Virus record (IMG/VR): IMGVR_UViG_3300042465_005589
Span: 205,741 to 269,740 of that record
DNA length: 64,000 bases
Reading direction: 5' to 3' (one strand)
DNA from: a virus
The position numbers were made by a program, and so were the translations under genes. Shown piece by piece: positions 31,761-40,337 of this stretch. Positions within the stretch are counted from its first letter, which is position 1; every line of letters begins with the position of its first letter. A model generated the notes under the pieces. It ran no database searches. It was not told the DNA's origin and was given only the letters and a program-made list of their open reading frames with translations.

Positions 31761-34700
31761 TAATTACATAAAATTTCAAAATTTATTCCAACATTCAATT
31801 TAAAATTGATTCCCGAATCATTTACAGAACAAATTGAACTATAAACCATAACATTAGTATCATTTAAAATATACTCAAAACCATACAAATCTAAACCATT
31901 TAAAGCGGGTATCAACGCCTCGTTCCATTGTTCTGTTGTTGGTGAACTCAAACCTGTATTAAGATAACCAATACCACTAAAAAATTCATATTGAACAATG
32001 TTAACATCATCAAGACTTAACACTACATACCAAGTACTAATTAAAGTATTTTGTAAACAATCATTTAATTCATAACCTTGTGATGTTAAATAATTCCCTA
32101 ACAAATAACCTAACACTGATTCAAATGATTGTAATTGTGGGTTACTTTGCCATGGATAAATAGAACATTGAACTGATTGAACATAACAATCATAAGTGAA
32201 AAGATTACTAGTCATTGAACATGGGTTACATGGTACCGGAATTAATTGACAACCTTCTTGTCTTCTCCAAACAAATTTTTGTCTGTGAAATATTGAATTC
32301 TCATATTTAACACCTGTATTCCAAATAGTACTTGCTGGAATCATTTGTTCCACAAGTCTTACCCAATAATCACCCATTCCGTCAACATATTCAATCATTT
32401 TACTATAATTGAAACTACCGTCAGGTACCCCCGCTAATTTCTGAGCATCTAAATATTTCCAATAAATCGACTGAAGAGTTGGATATCCCATAGTCTTACC
32501 ATCAGTTGAAAATTGTCTATTTCTAACATTAATCATGTTTTTCCAAAATGTTTGAGCAAACTCAAAAAATGTTTTACGTTTTGGTTGTGGATTTATTTCA
32601 GTCCAATCCACACCACCTCTCATCGGATAATTTGATATTGGATTTGGGTCACAATAAGTTGGTTGAACATAATTTAAACCCTCATTAGGGATTGGGAAAT
32701 TATATTCTCTTGACATAACCCACACATCATAGGATAAACCTTGAGCCGGGTTTAAAAATAAATCGGTGTTTTTGGCATTAAGTACTAACGCATCGTTTGT
32801 TGTGTAATATCTCGCATTGTACCCCCCATCTAAATTTGAACGTAACCCAACTTCGGTATCAACCCAACTTTTATTATTATCAATAGTTTGTGTTAAGTTA
32901 TACCCTAAATTCATAAAAGGGAACTGAGCAAACCTATCAAAATATTCTTGACCATAAGTATATGGTGTCAAAACTGTTTGGTAATTAGGATTTGCACCTG
33001 TAAACACACTATTAGTATAACTGACTTCTTCCGGTGCTCGATGTTTTGGTGTCTGTTCAAACCATCCACTACCTTTTTCAAAAAAATAATCATCAGTATT
33101 AACAGGGGCTTTAGGGAACCCTAAATCATCCATCGGATATTCATCTTTAGTTATGTTCACATCTTGAATTACTGTTGTCGTAGTAAATCCTGTATACGTA
33201 TCTTGTCTAAACTTATATGTGTTACCAGCCTCTAATGTCGGTAATTCTTGAACATAAGTACCACCTGATATTTGAGCAAATTGACTATTAAATTGATTAA
33301 CATTAATTCTTTGGTCAGCCAAATAAATATACTCGTTAAATTCAACTAAAGCATCGGGAGCACCAATTAAAGCCATTAAAGTCTCTATTGATTTTCTAGT
33401 CCCCTTTGATTTAAACAAATAAGCCGAGTTTAATATTAAATTTCTATAGTATTGATAATTTAATTCATCAGGAGTAGTAGCGTCTGAAACACCAGGGTAT
33501 TGAGATTTATCAGTATTTGTTTGACCAAAAACTGAACTTAAAAAATCATCGGTAGATACCGGAGACATATTTGTTTGCCAACCTAATGTTTGAGATAAAT
33601 TTTTAAGTAACTGAGATGGTATATCATCACCCGGATTATAATGAACCGAATTCATAAACGCCAACGCACTTATAAATTTATTAGTTTCGTCAAAACTTCT
33701 ACCATAAATTTGTAGAACTTTTTCCATTTTTTGACCTAACGTATCAAATTCTTGGAATGCCCCCGTAACTAAAAATCTTGAAATAATATTTGTTTTATAA
33801 CCATCTAGTGATACACCAATATCATTTAATTGAATTAGATAATTAGTGAAAGCCTTTGTTACAATATCTAAATTCCAAGACCCATTTAATGGAAATGTAA
33901 TAAACTCTTGTGAAGAAAAATAGGTCCCGTCATCAGCCTCTCTCGGGACATTAAAACTTGCCGTATACTTTGGTGTAACATTCCTATTTAATAAGAAATT
34001 CTCAACTTCATCTAAATCTTCATTAAAAACTCTATTAACTTGATAATCATTTGGTCGAATAACTAAATCATCAAACGTAAATGTTTGATTTGGAAAAGGG
34101 TCACCACTAACAGTAACATTTAAAGTTCCTGATGTAATAGACGTTGTTGGAATAATTGCCGTTACATCATAACCAATACCTTTATAGTATAAACTATAAT
34201 AAGCATACTGAACTGTCATATCTCTAAGCGCCGATACTTGAATCTCTTTTAATGCAAGATTTCTAGTTGAATTAATTGTAAAATCAATCGCAAATGGGTT
34301 TCTTAATCTAGAAACATCTAAATCAAAACTAGTTATATTATCAATTTGATTATAACTAATATTCGTTGCCGTCTCACCCTTAACATAATTTTCCCCCATT
34401 ATCGTCGCCTCAAGAGCCGCAGGGAATTTGGATATAATTGTTTCAACAGAAGTTGAAAGTCTTTTAACTAATGAACCATATTGAGTAAAATTTGTAATTT
34501 GACTCAAATCAAAATTAGGGTAAACTTTAAAGTTATTTTCAAAAATTGCTCTTGATTGGAAAGTACTTTCTAAACCTAATCCTTCTAAACTAATTGGTTC
34601 CGAAAATGTTCCGGTATTAAAAGTTCTATTAGTCTTTTCATTAAAAGATGTCGCAAATTCAAAATTACCCTGTGTTAAACCACCCCCCGTAACTAGTTGG

Positions 34701-34777
34701 AAACCAACTAAGTCATCAGAGAATGAACTTGCACCGGAAGCACCTTGTGGTGGACATGTAAATTTTTGTAACGCCAT
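31760..34777 (-). CDS. Large baseplate-associated structural protein, tail protein I-like segment
   Basis: The 1005-residue protein has a region around residues 440-480 (YYRNLILNSAYLFKSKGTRKSIETLMALIG) that resembles the conserved K-G-T-R motif of phage tail protein I and of large T4-like baseplate wedge proteins. The rest is Asn/Tyr/Phe-rich with no clear domain, and the C-terminal 140 residues look like a domain in the next gene. It lies upstream of the SprB-repeat gene with a one-base TAATG overlap. It could link the baseplate rim to the adhesins, as gp7/gp10 do in T4. The assignment is by position and a short motif. Confidence 0.7.
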   Translation of the reverse strand: MALQKFTCPPQGASGASSFSDDLVGFQLVTGGGLTQGNFEFATSFNEKTNRTFNTGTFSEPISLEGLGLESTFQSRAIFENNFKVYPNFDLSQITNFTQYGSLVKRLSTSVETIISKFPAALEATIMGENYVKGETATNISYNQIDNITSFDLDVSRLRNPFAIDFTINSTRNLALKEIQVSALRDMTVQYAYYSLYYKGIGYDVTAIIPTTSITSGTLNVTVSGDPFPNQTFTFDDLVIRPNDYQVNRVFNEDLDEVENFLLNRNVTPKYTASFNVPREADDGTYFSSQEFITFPLNGSWNLDIVTKAFTNYLIQLNDIGVSLDGYKTNIISRFLVTGAFQEFDTLGQKMEKVLQIYGRSFDETNKFISALAFMNSVHYNPGDDIPSQLLKNLSQTLGWQTNMSPVSTDDFLSSVFGQTNTDKSQYPGVSDATTPDELNYQYYRNLILNSAYLFKSKGTRKSIETLMALIGAPDALVEFNEYIYLADQRINVNQFNSQFAQISGGTYVQELPTLEAGNTYKFRQDTYTGFTTTTVIQDVNITKDEYPMDDLGFPKAPVNTDDYFFEKGSGWFEQTPKHRAPEEVSYTNSVFTGANPNYQTVLTPYTYGQEYFDRFAQFPFMNLGYNLTQTIDNNKSWVDTEVGLRSNLDGGYNARYYTTNDALVLNAKNTDLFLNPAQGLSYDVWVMSREYNFPIPNEGLNYVQPTYCDPNPISNYPMRGGVDWTEINPQPKRKTFFEFAQTFWKNMINVRNRQFSTDGKTMGYPTLQSIYWKYLDAQKLAGVPDGSFNYSKMIEYVDGMGDYWVRLVEQMIPASTIWNTGVKYENSIFHRQKFVWRRQEGCQLIPVPCNPCSMTSNLFTYDCYVQSVQCSIYPWQSNPQLQSFESVLGYLLGNYLTSQGYELNDCLQNTLISTWYVVLSLDDVNIVQYEFFSGIGYLNTGLSSPTTEQWNEALIPALNGLDLYGFEYILNDTNVMVYSSICSVNDSGINFKLNVGINFEILCN

Positions 34778-35691
34778 TATTCAGTTATGTTTGTAAAGTT
34801 TTTACTAAAATCAATATTATCTCCTCTATTTTGTCTAACTTCGTATAACAATGTATTAAATTGGTCTCTAATTTCGTATAGATTATATTGTTGGTAAATG
34901 TTGTTATTTGTATCATAAATCGTGTAAATACCATCATCCATAGATTTAGTCTGATTACCATAAAGAGCAATAGCCAATGTTGAGAAATCTTGGTCTGCAA
35001 TCTCGATATCAAGAGTGATAGGATTAAAGAAGGTATTAGACATTATAATATTTTGATTTGGCTGTCCAATATATGGTGTCGCATTTGGTTTGTTTGTCGG
35101 AGATGACGACGGAGAAACTGTACAAAAGATTATATTTGTATTATTGTCTGTATATCTATATCTTATTGCTTTTTGTGATGTATTTGTCAAATTTTGAACA
35201 ACTGGTTCACAAAAGAATGATGATGTAACAATTCTAAAGAAATTAGGTATTTTTGTTCCATCAGAGTTTAAATACTCAATTCTAAAACCAACTAAACCTT
35301 GATTAACAAATTTATTTCTAAATTGACTTGGGACATCGTTCAAATCAATTATAATTCCTTTTACGTTAGGTAATGATGATAACACACCACAATCTAAAAT
35401 ACTCGTTCTAATCTCCGCTGGTCTAATATATAAGGTGTAGATACCCAATTGGTTAAATTGTTCTGCAGGCAGTCTTAAATTGTATAACCCACCTAATATT
35501 TCTACATTAGGGTTTGGACTTGAACTCGTTTGTTGATTATTAAAATAAGGTCTTAATATTGATACAGCATCTAATTTTGTTAATACAAAATTATCTGTTT
35601 CATCTCTTGATGGTGTATAATTAAGAATGATGTCCACATCTTCTGGTGATACATCTGCGGGTCTTATTGTACCATAGGTGCCAGTACTCAT
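34777..35691 (-). CDS. Virion structural protein, baseplate region
   Basis: The 304-residue protein is beta-rich and polar (MSTGTYGTIRPADVSPEDVD, then LGIYTLYIRPAEIRTSI). It ends with YEVRQNRGDNIDFSKNF, and no domain is recognised. It is coupled to the next gene through a one-base overlap (TAATG) and lies in the baseplate operon. It could be a wedge or rim component. The homing endonuclease gene ends inside its start (4-base overlap). Confidence 0.65.
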   Translation of the reverse strand: MSTGTYGTIRPADVSPEDVDIILNYTPSRDETDNFVLTKLDAVSILRPYFNNQQTSSSPNPNVEILGGLYNLRLPAEQFNQLGIYTLYIRPAEIRTSILDCGVLSSLPNVKGIIIDLNDVPSQFRNKFVNQGLVGFRIEYLNSDGTKIPNFFRIVTSSFFCEPVVQNLTNTSQKAIRYRYTDNNTNIIFCTVSPSSSPTNKPNATPYIGQPNQNIIMSNTFFNPITLDIEIADQDFSTLAIALYGNQTKSMDDGIYTIYDTNNNIYQQYNLYEIRDQFNTLLYEVRQNRGDNIDFSKNFTNITE

Positions 35692-36470
35692 ATAATTTCT
35701 TTTTTTATAATTTTATTTTTTCTTTTATCAACAACAATAATTTCAACAGGTAAAACATTTTCATTGACCCATTTTATTTTCATTAATTGATTAGTTTCTA
35801 TTAGATTAGTAAAACGACTTTTTTCAACACCAATTAAAATATTATAAGTGTAATCAGATTTAATTTCTATTAATTTATTACCATATGAAAAATCAGGATA
35901 ATAAACACCATAAGGTGTTATAATAGGTTCACAATTTTTGGGATATAAAATATTTTCATTGATTAATTTTTCAATGTAAAATTTTTCATAAGTACCCTGA
36001 CATTTAATACCGTCAACATTAAAAATTTTACAAACACCACCGGTTTGTTTTCTATTACCACTTTTACTCAATTTTTGTTGAGCAATTTTCATATTATTTT
36101 TAGTTTTTTGAGGTAATTTTTTACCTTTTCTATATTCAGAATTGGCTTCACTTTTACTTCTTCTATAATTAACTGTCCCAAGATATTTATTAATAAATGA
36201 TTCTGTAAGATTTAGAGTATCACCAATTTCTTTACAATTTTTTTTCTCAATTATATATAAATTTTTAATTATTTTTTTTTGTTCATTAGTTAATATAATT
36301 TTTTTTCCATTACTATAACCTTTTTTCAATAACCCTTCCTGCTTTAATATCTTAATAATAGGTGTTTTACTAACATCAAAAATTTTCCCAATGTGTGAGC
36401 AACTTAAACTATTAGAATAAAATTCTTTAATTTTTCCAATATCTTTTAATGTAAAAACAATTTGTTTCAT
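35688..36470 (-). CDS. Homing endonuclease-like protein with PD-(D/E)XK-type core
   Basis: The 260-residue protein has two helix-turn-helix-like segments in its first 95 residues (CSHIGKIFDVSKTPIIKIL; then KEIGDTLNLTESFINKYL). A basic NUMOD-like stretch (KGKKLPQKTKNNMKIAQQ) follows, and then a nuclease core with PYGVYYPDFSYGNKLIEIKSDY, i.e. P-D then E-x-K. It should cut a specific DNA site and spread its own gene. I chose the ATG at 36470 over an upstream TTG. It has its own late-type box and sits between two structural genes, as free-standing phage homing genes do. Lysine-rich composition differs from its neighbours. Confidence 0.8.
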   Translation of the reverse strand: MKQIVFTLKDIGKIKEFYSNSLSCSHIGKIFDVSKTPIIKILKQEGLLKKGYSNGKKIILTNEQKKIIKNLYIIEKKNCKEIGDTLNLTESFINKYLGTVNYRRSKSEANSEYRKGKKLPQKTKNNMKIAQQKLSKSGNRKQTGGVCKIFNVDGIKCQGTYEKFYIEKLINENILYPKNCEPIITPYGVYYPDFSYGNKLIEIKSDYTYNILIGVEKSRFTNLIETNQLMKIKWVNENVLPVEIIVVDKRKNKIIKKEII

Positions 36471-36473
36471 ATT

Positions 36474-36481
36474 GATAAATA
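36474..36481 (-). promoter_or_regulatory. TATTTATC late-type box before the homing endonuclease gene
   Basis: On the minus strand TATTTATC ends 3 bases before the ATG at 36470. T4 homing endonuclease genes also carry their own late promoters, which supports the call. Confidence 0.4.
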
Positions 36482-36495
36482 TCAATTTTATATTT

Positions 36496-37719
36496 TTAAT
36501 CTACTTTTATTATATTAAAAAACTTATACCCATATTTTTCAAGGTCTCCCAAATTATCAACTTCACCTAATCGTTCCATCGATTCTAATCCAGAAACTTT
36601 CCCCCGTTCAATGAACACATTAGATTGAACTTCTGGCTCATCAATTACATTTAATAATGCTTCATTTTTTACAATTGGTTCACATACCGTATCTATTGGT
36701 GTAACACCACTAACAACAAATAGAGTCGTACCATCATTATAATCATAATAATCAACACCATTAATTGTATATCCGGTATATAATTGATTACCATTTGCAC
36801 TTCCGCCCCAATATGTACCGACAACACCTGTCGTACCTGTCACTTGGACACCTATTTTATAATTACCATTATCTAAAGTAGATTTATTACCATAAACCTT
36901 TAAATCAGACACCGATGATTGTGTATATCCTGTTACAACTAATGGGACAGTTAAATAAGGGTTAACACCACTTTGATATGTTTGACAACTAGCATCTCCA
37001 CTATAAATAAAATCATAACAAACTGAAGTTGCCGACCAATTACCACCCATAGGTGTAAAACAAGTCCTTCCTTTTGGGTCTAATATTGTCACATTAGTAA
37101 ATGGTACATATATTGTTTTCTTCACCACATTGGAACCCCACGGACTCATGCCTGACATACTAATAGTAAACCCACTAGAAGGACTTGGCGGATAAGTATG
37201 TGAATAAAAACTAGGACTAGTAGAAGTTATTATTTGTTTTGGGGAACCATCACCCCAATCAATTTCATAATTTGAAAATGATAAGTATTTTTTAAATTCA
37301 ACGTCCGAAGTATTATAAAAATTATAAGTATATGGGTCGATTGTATTGGCTGAGAACAAAAAGTTAGTCATAACCTCTTGTTGTAATACCATTCCATCAA
37401 AAACTGAATAATATCCAACATCTACCGTATTTTCAGTAATTAATATTGGAATCGTTAAACCTGTTAATAATGATGTACCAGGTTTGAGTGTTGCTTTTGA
37501 AATATTAGAAGTGTTTGTTCCTCCTGTTAATATTTGAGTCATTGACGAATATACATAAGCATTCCCATCAATATATTTGGTTACCTCACGAGTATAGATA
37601 TCACAACAAAATGGTATTTTTTGTTCTTCAAGATACGGGTCTCCGATATAACTAATTTTAAAAACATCACCATTAATTACTTCAGGAGATATTCTTATAC
37701 GATATGTGTTTGCACTCAT
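36496..37719 (-). CDS. Virion structural protein with PKD-like segment
   Basis: The 407-residue protein has a PKD-like segment at about 172-195 (YEIDWGDGSPKQI then HTYP), a beta-rich Gly/Thr/Ser-rich body, and a C-terminal helical charged tail (VSGLESMERLGEVDNLGDLEKYG). PKD-like domains mediate protein or glycan contact. It lies in the baseplate operon with a one-base overlap to the upstream gene, so it is probably a tail or baseplate component. The homing endonuclease gene follows, so transcription to the genes beyond may rely on readthrough. Confidence 0.7.
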   Translation of the reverse strand: MSANTYRIRISPEVINGDVFKISYIGDPYLEEQKIPFCCDIYTREVTKYIDGNAYVYSSMTQILTGGTNTSNISKATLKPGTSLLTGLTIPILITENTVDVGYYSVFDGMVLQQEVMTNFLFSANTIDPYTYNFYNTSDVEFKKYLSFSNYEIDWGDGSPKQIITSTSPSFYSHTYPPSPSSGFTISMSGMSPWGSNVVKKTIYVPFTNVTILDPKGRTCFTPMGGNWSATSVCYDFIYSGDASCQTYQSGVNPYLTVPLVVTGYTQSSVSDLKVYGNKSTLDNGNYKIGVQVTGTTGVVGTYWGGSANGNQLYTGYTINGVDYYDYNDGTTLFVVSGVTPIDTVCEPIVKNEALLNVIDEPEVQSNVFIERGKVSGLESMERLGEVDNLGDLEKYGYKFFNIIKVD

Positions 37720-38519
37720 TATGGATTAATATATTCATACCATTTTATGGAACTTGCCGTTCCAGCTCTAACATTTAAATCATCTAAAATCTCATACGTT
37801 TTATTAACGTAATCCAAATTTACTTTATAATAAAAATACTTCGACTCAAAATTAAAAACACTTGGAATCAATGGAGATGATTGCGGTACTTTCATCATTT
37901 TAACATAAACACCTAATCTTCCATCAAAAAATTTTGCACTCATGTAAAAAGTTGTTAAATTGTAAAATTTAACATTTTTTAACCAATAAATGAAAAACCC
38001 TTCTTTATCCCCAACAAAATCTAATTTATACGATGGCTTTTTAATTAAAACATCAGGTATATATGGAGATAAATTAGCCAATTCCGTAAACCCCTGTTGA
38101 ACCGGTATAATTATTGTGAAATAATTGGTTTGAGATTTACCATCCATCGTATCATAAAAATCTAATTTGAAAAACGATTTGGTAAAAGGTTTTTCAAAAT
38201 AGTAAATTTCAGTTTTAGTAAAACCTTCCGGTAAATAACTAGTCACCCAATCATTATTAGTCGCCGTTGTTACATTAGTAGGATTACCACTATAAAAATG
38301 AAAATCATATTTAACGTCAGTTTTTGTATCATTATCATATGGTGCGTGTGAAAACCTCAGTAATTCAAAATCTTCAGCAACACCTATTATCTCCTTTATG
38401 ACATCCTCTTCATAAAGTTCAATACTATCTTCTTGACCATACATATCCCATTTAAGTTCAATCGGTAAAAGAATGTACTGTTCATCATTTGGGATTACAA
38501 ATCTAAATTTATTACTCAC
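37719..38519 (-). CDS. Virion structural protein, baseplate region
   Basis: The 266-residue protein is predicted beta-rich (FRFVIPNDEQYILLPIELKW at the start, later FYMSAKFFDGRLGVYVKMM) with no recognised domain. It begins with GTG, overlapping the end of the upstream gene by 8 bases (GTGAGTAA), and no good ATG is nearby; the N-terminus would otherwise be lost. It is tightly coupled to both neighbours. Possibly a wedge or fibre-attachment protein. Confidence 0.65.
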   Translation of the reverse strand: MSNKFRFVIPNDEQYILLPIELKWDMYGQEDSIELYEEDVIKEIIGVAEDFELLRFSHAPYDNDTKTDVKYDFHFYSGNPTNVTTATNNDWVTSYLPEGFTKTEIYYFEKPFTKSFFKLDFYDTMDGKSQTNYFTIIIPVQQGFTELANLSPYIPDVLIKKPSYKLDFVGDKEGFFIYWLKNVKFYNLTTFYMSAKFFDGRLGVYVKMMKVPQSSPLIPSVFNFESKYFYYKVNLDYVNKTYEILDDLNVRAGTASSIKWYEYINP

Positions 38520-40335
38520 AATCGTCTATTATTGGTTCTGCGGTTATGTTTTGTTCACTATAATTAGTTCCTTCCGGTATTATTCTAAAAATAATTGTCT
38601 CATTTGGATAATGAACACCATTTAAAAATGGATAATTAACTCCAACATTATCCGAATCTATATAACCATAACTATATAAATCTTTCCACAAGAAGGCATC
38701 TTTACTTGACGAGAAATACGAATAATTCGGAACATCAACAACATTTTTCTTATTACCTTCTTCAACATACGGAGAAAAAGACCTAATAGTTAAACCTTGA
38801 TGAGGTTGATAATAATAACCATAAGGATTACCTGATGACATATTAAGTCCCGCAGGTTTTGGTGTTCCTATATTAAACACTTGTGGATTATATGTGATTT
38901 TATGGTACAATTTTGAAATAACTCTTTCAGTTTGTTCAAAATTATTCCATTCACAATAATCACCGTCTAACGTATCACCTTCTTTTAATGGTAAAACATA
39001 TGTAAAATTAATTTTTTGACCAGCTGGCGATAACAAAACCCCCAATGGTGTTTGATAAGTACCTAAAGGAAAATTAGTGTTTGATTTTGAGTTATTATCA
39101 CCCCACCAAACAGATGGTAGTTTAGTTACAGGGTCTAAAGGTAAATTAAACTCATAACCTTGTTTTAAACCATAATACCCTAATCCAGCACCTTTTGGTC
39201 TTCCAAGAGTTAATCCGAAATAACCTTTCCAAATAGTTGTAAAAAATAACTCTGTAATTGGTCGTTGTAAATTGTCTAATAATGGATTTATTTTAATATC
39301 TTTACTAAAAGATAATGTGTAATTTTGTGAACCTTCCTTTATTGAAACTCTCGAAATTCTGTTAGGTGTATAACCACTACTTTCATATTTTTTCTTAATA
39401 CCAAAAATATTTTGGTCAAATCCCGCGTTAACTAAAACCGCATCATCAACATTAGTTAAAATCTTATGTTTTCTAACATAATACATTGATGTAGTATCAT
39501 TAGGATTATCTGAATTAATAACTCTTTTAAACGTACCCTCAACACCATCATCAAATGTTGTACCTGTAAATCCAACATTAAAAATATTAAAAATATATAA
39601 ATCACTACCCGCAAACCCATCGCCTAATGAATATACTGTAAAAGTGTCATTATTATTGTATGAAAAATTTAACTTAACCGATTCACCCGCAGTTAAACCA
39701 TGTTTAACCGGACATCTAAATGCCACAATATTTTGTCCATTATTTTCATCGTTTTCAATGATAAATGGTATACCGGACGATGCCACCCAAGTTAAAGTTT
39801 CAGTTGTTTTTTTCTCAATTGCCTCTAATTGTTGGTTATAATCATTTTCAAAAGGATAACTTATAAAATGATTCCAATTATATGTTGAAGCACTTTTGCT
39901 TACAAAATTAACATGACTATAACCACTAACATCCAAAACAGTATAACCCGAAACATTGTAATCACTTCTAATAAAATCAAATTCATGATATTGGGGGAAT
40001 CCTGTCCACGCAATCTTTGGGTCTATGGGACAATTTGCCTTTGCCGCTGCCACCTCATTTACATAATACAAATTATTTTCTAACGGAACATAATTTGTAA
40101 ATCCGGTGTACGAATTATTAAATAACACGGAAAATTTACATGTAGGTCTAAATATATCAGATTTTTGTCTTTCATCATCAAACACTTGTTCTAAATTCAC
40201 ATCAATATTCCTATCAAACTCAACATTTTGTTGCGCTGTTTGTACTAAAGGTACATTAAACATCAGATTAGTATCCGGAGCCGACTTATACCTTAATGAA
40301 CCTAAAATTACTCTTGTATCTATTCTATTACCCAT
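38512..40335 (-). CDS. Large virion structural protein
   Basis: The 607-residue protein is rich in Asn, Tyr, Phe and Gly, as baseplate and fibre proteins of this phage are. It includes segments such as KINPLLDNLQRPITELFFT and a Gly/Tyr-rich middle (GLGYYGLKQGYEF). No known domain is seen. It starts at an ATG 2 bases after the stop of the giant protein gene, and its stop overlaps the next start. Baseplate membership is inferred from the operon. Confidence 0.65.
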   Translation of the reverse strand: MGNRIDTRVILGSLRYKSAPDTNLMFNVPLVQTAQQNVEFDRNIDVNLEQVFDDERQKSDIFRPTCKFSVLFNNSYTGFTNYVPLENNLYYVNEVAAAKANCPIDPKIAWTGFPQYHEFDFIRSDYNVSGYTVLDVSGYSHVNFVSKSASTYNWNHFISYPFENDYNQQLEAIEKKTTETLTWVASSGIPFIIENDENNGQNIVAFRCPVKHGLTAGESVKLNFSYNNNDTFTVYSLGDGFAGSDLYIFNIFNVGFTGTTFDDGVEGTFKRVINSDNPNDTTSMYYVRKHKILTNVDDAVLVNAGFDQNIFGIKKKYESSGYTPNRISRVSIKEGSQNYTLSFSKDIKINPLLDNLQRPITELFFTTIWKGYFGLTLGRPKGAGLGYYGLKQGYEFNLPLDPVTKLPSVWWGDNNSKSNTNFPLGTYQTPLGVLLSPAGQKINFTYVLPLKEGDTLDGDYCEWNNFEQTERVISKLYHKITYNPQVFNIGTPKPAGLNMSSGNPYGYYYQPHQGLTIRSFSPYVEEGNKKNVVDVPNYSYFSSSKDAFLWKDLYSYGYIDSDNVGVNYPFLNGVHYPNETIIFRIIPEGTNYSEQNITAEPIIDDCE

Positions 40336-40337
40336 AA

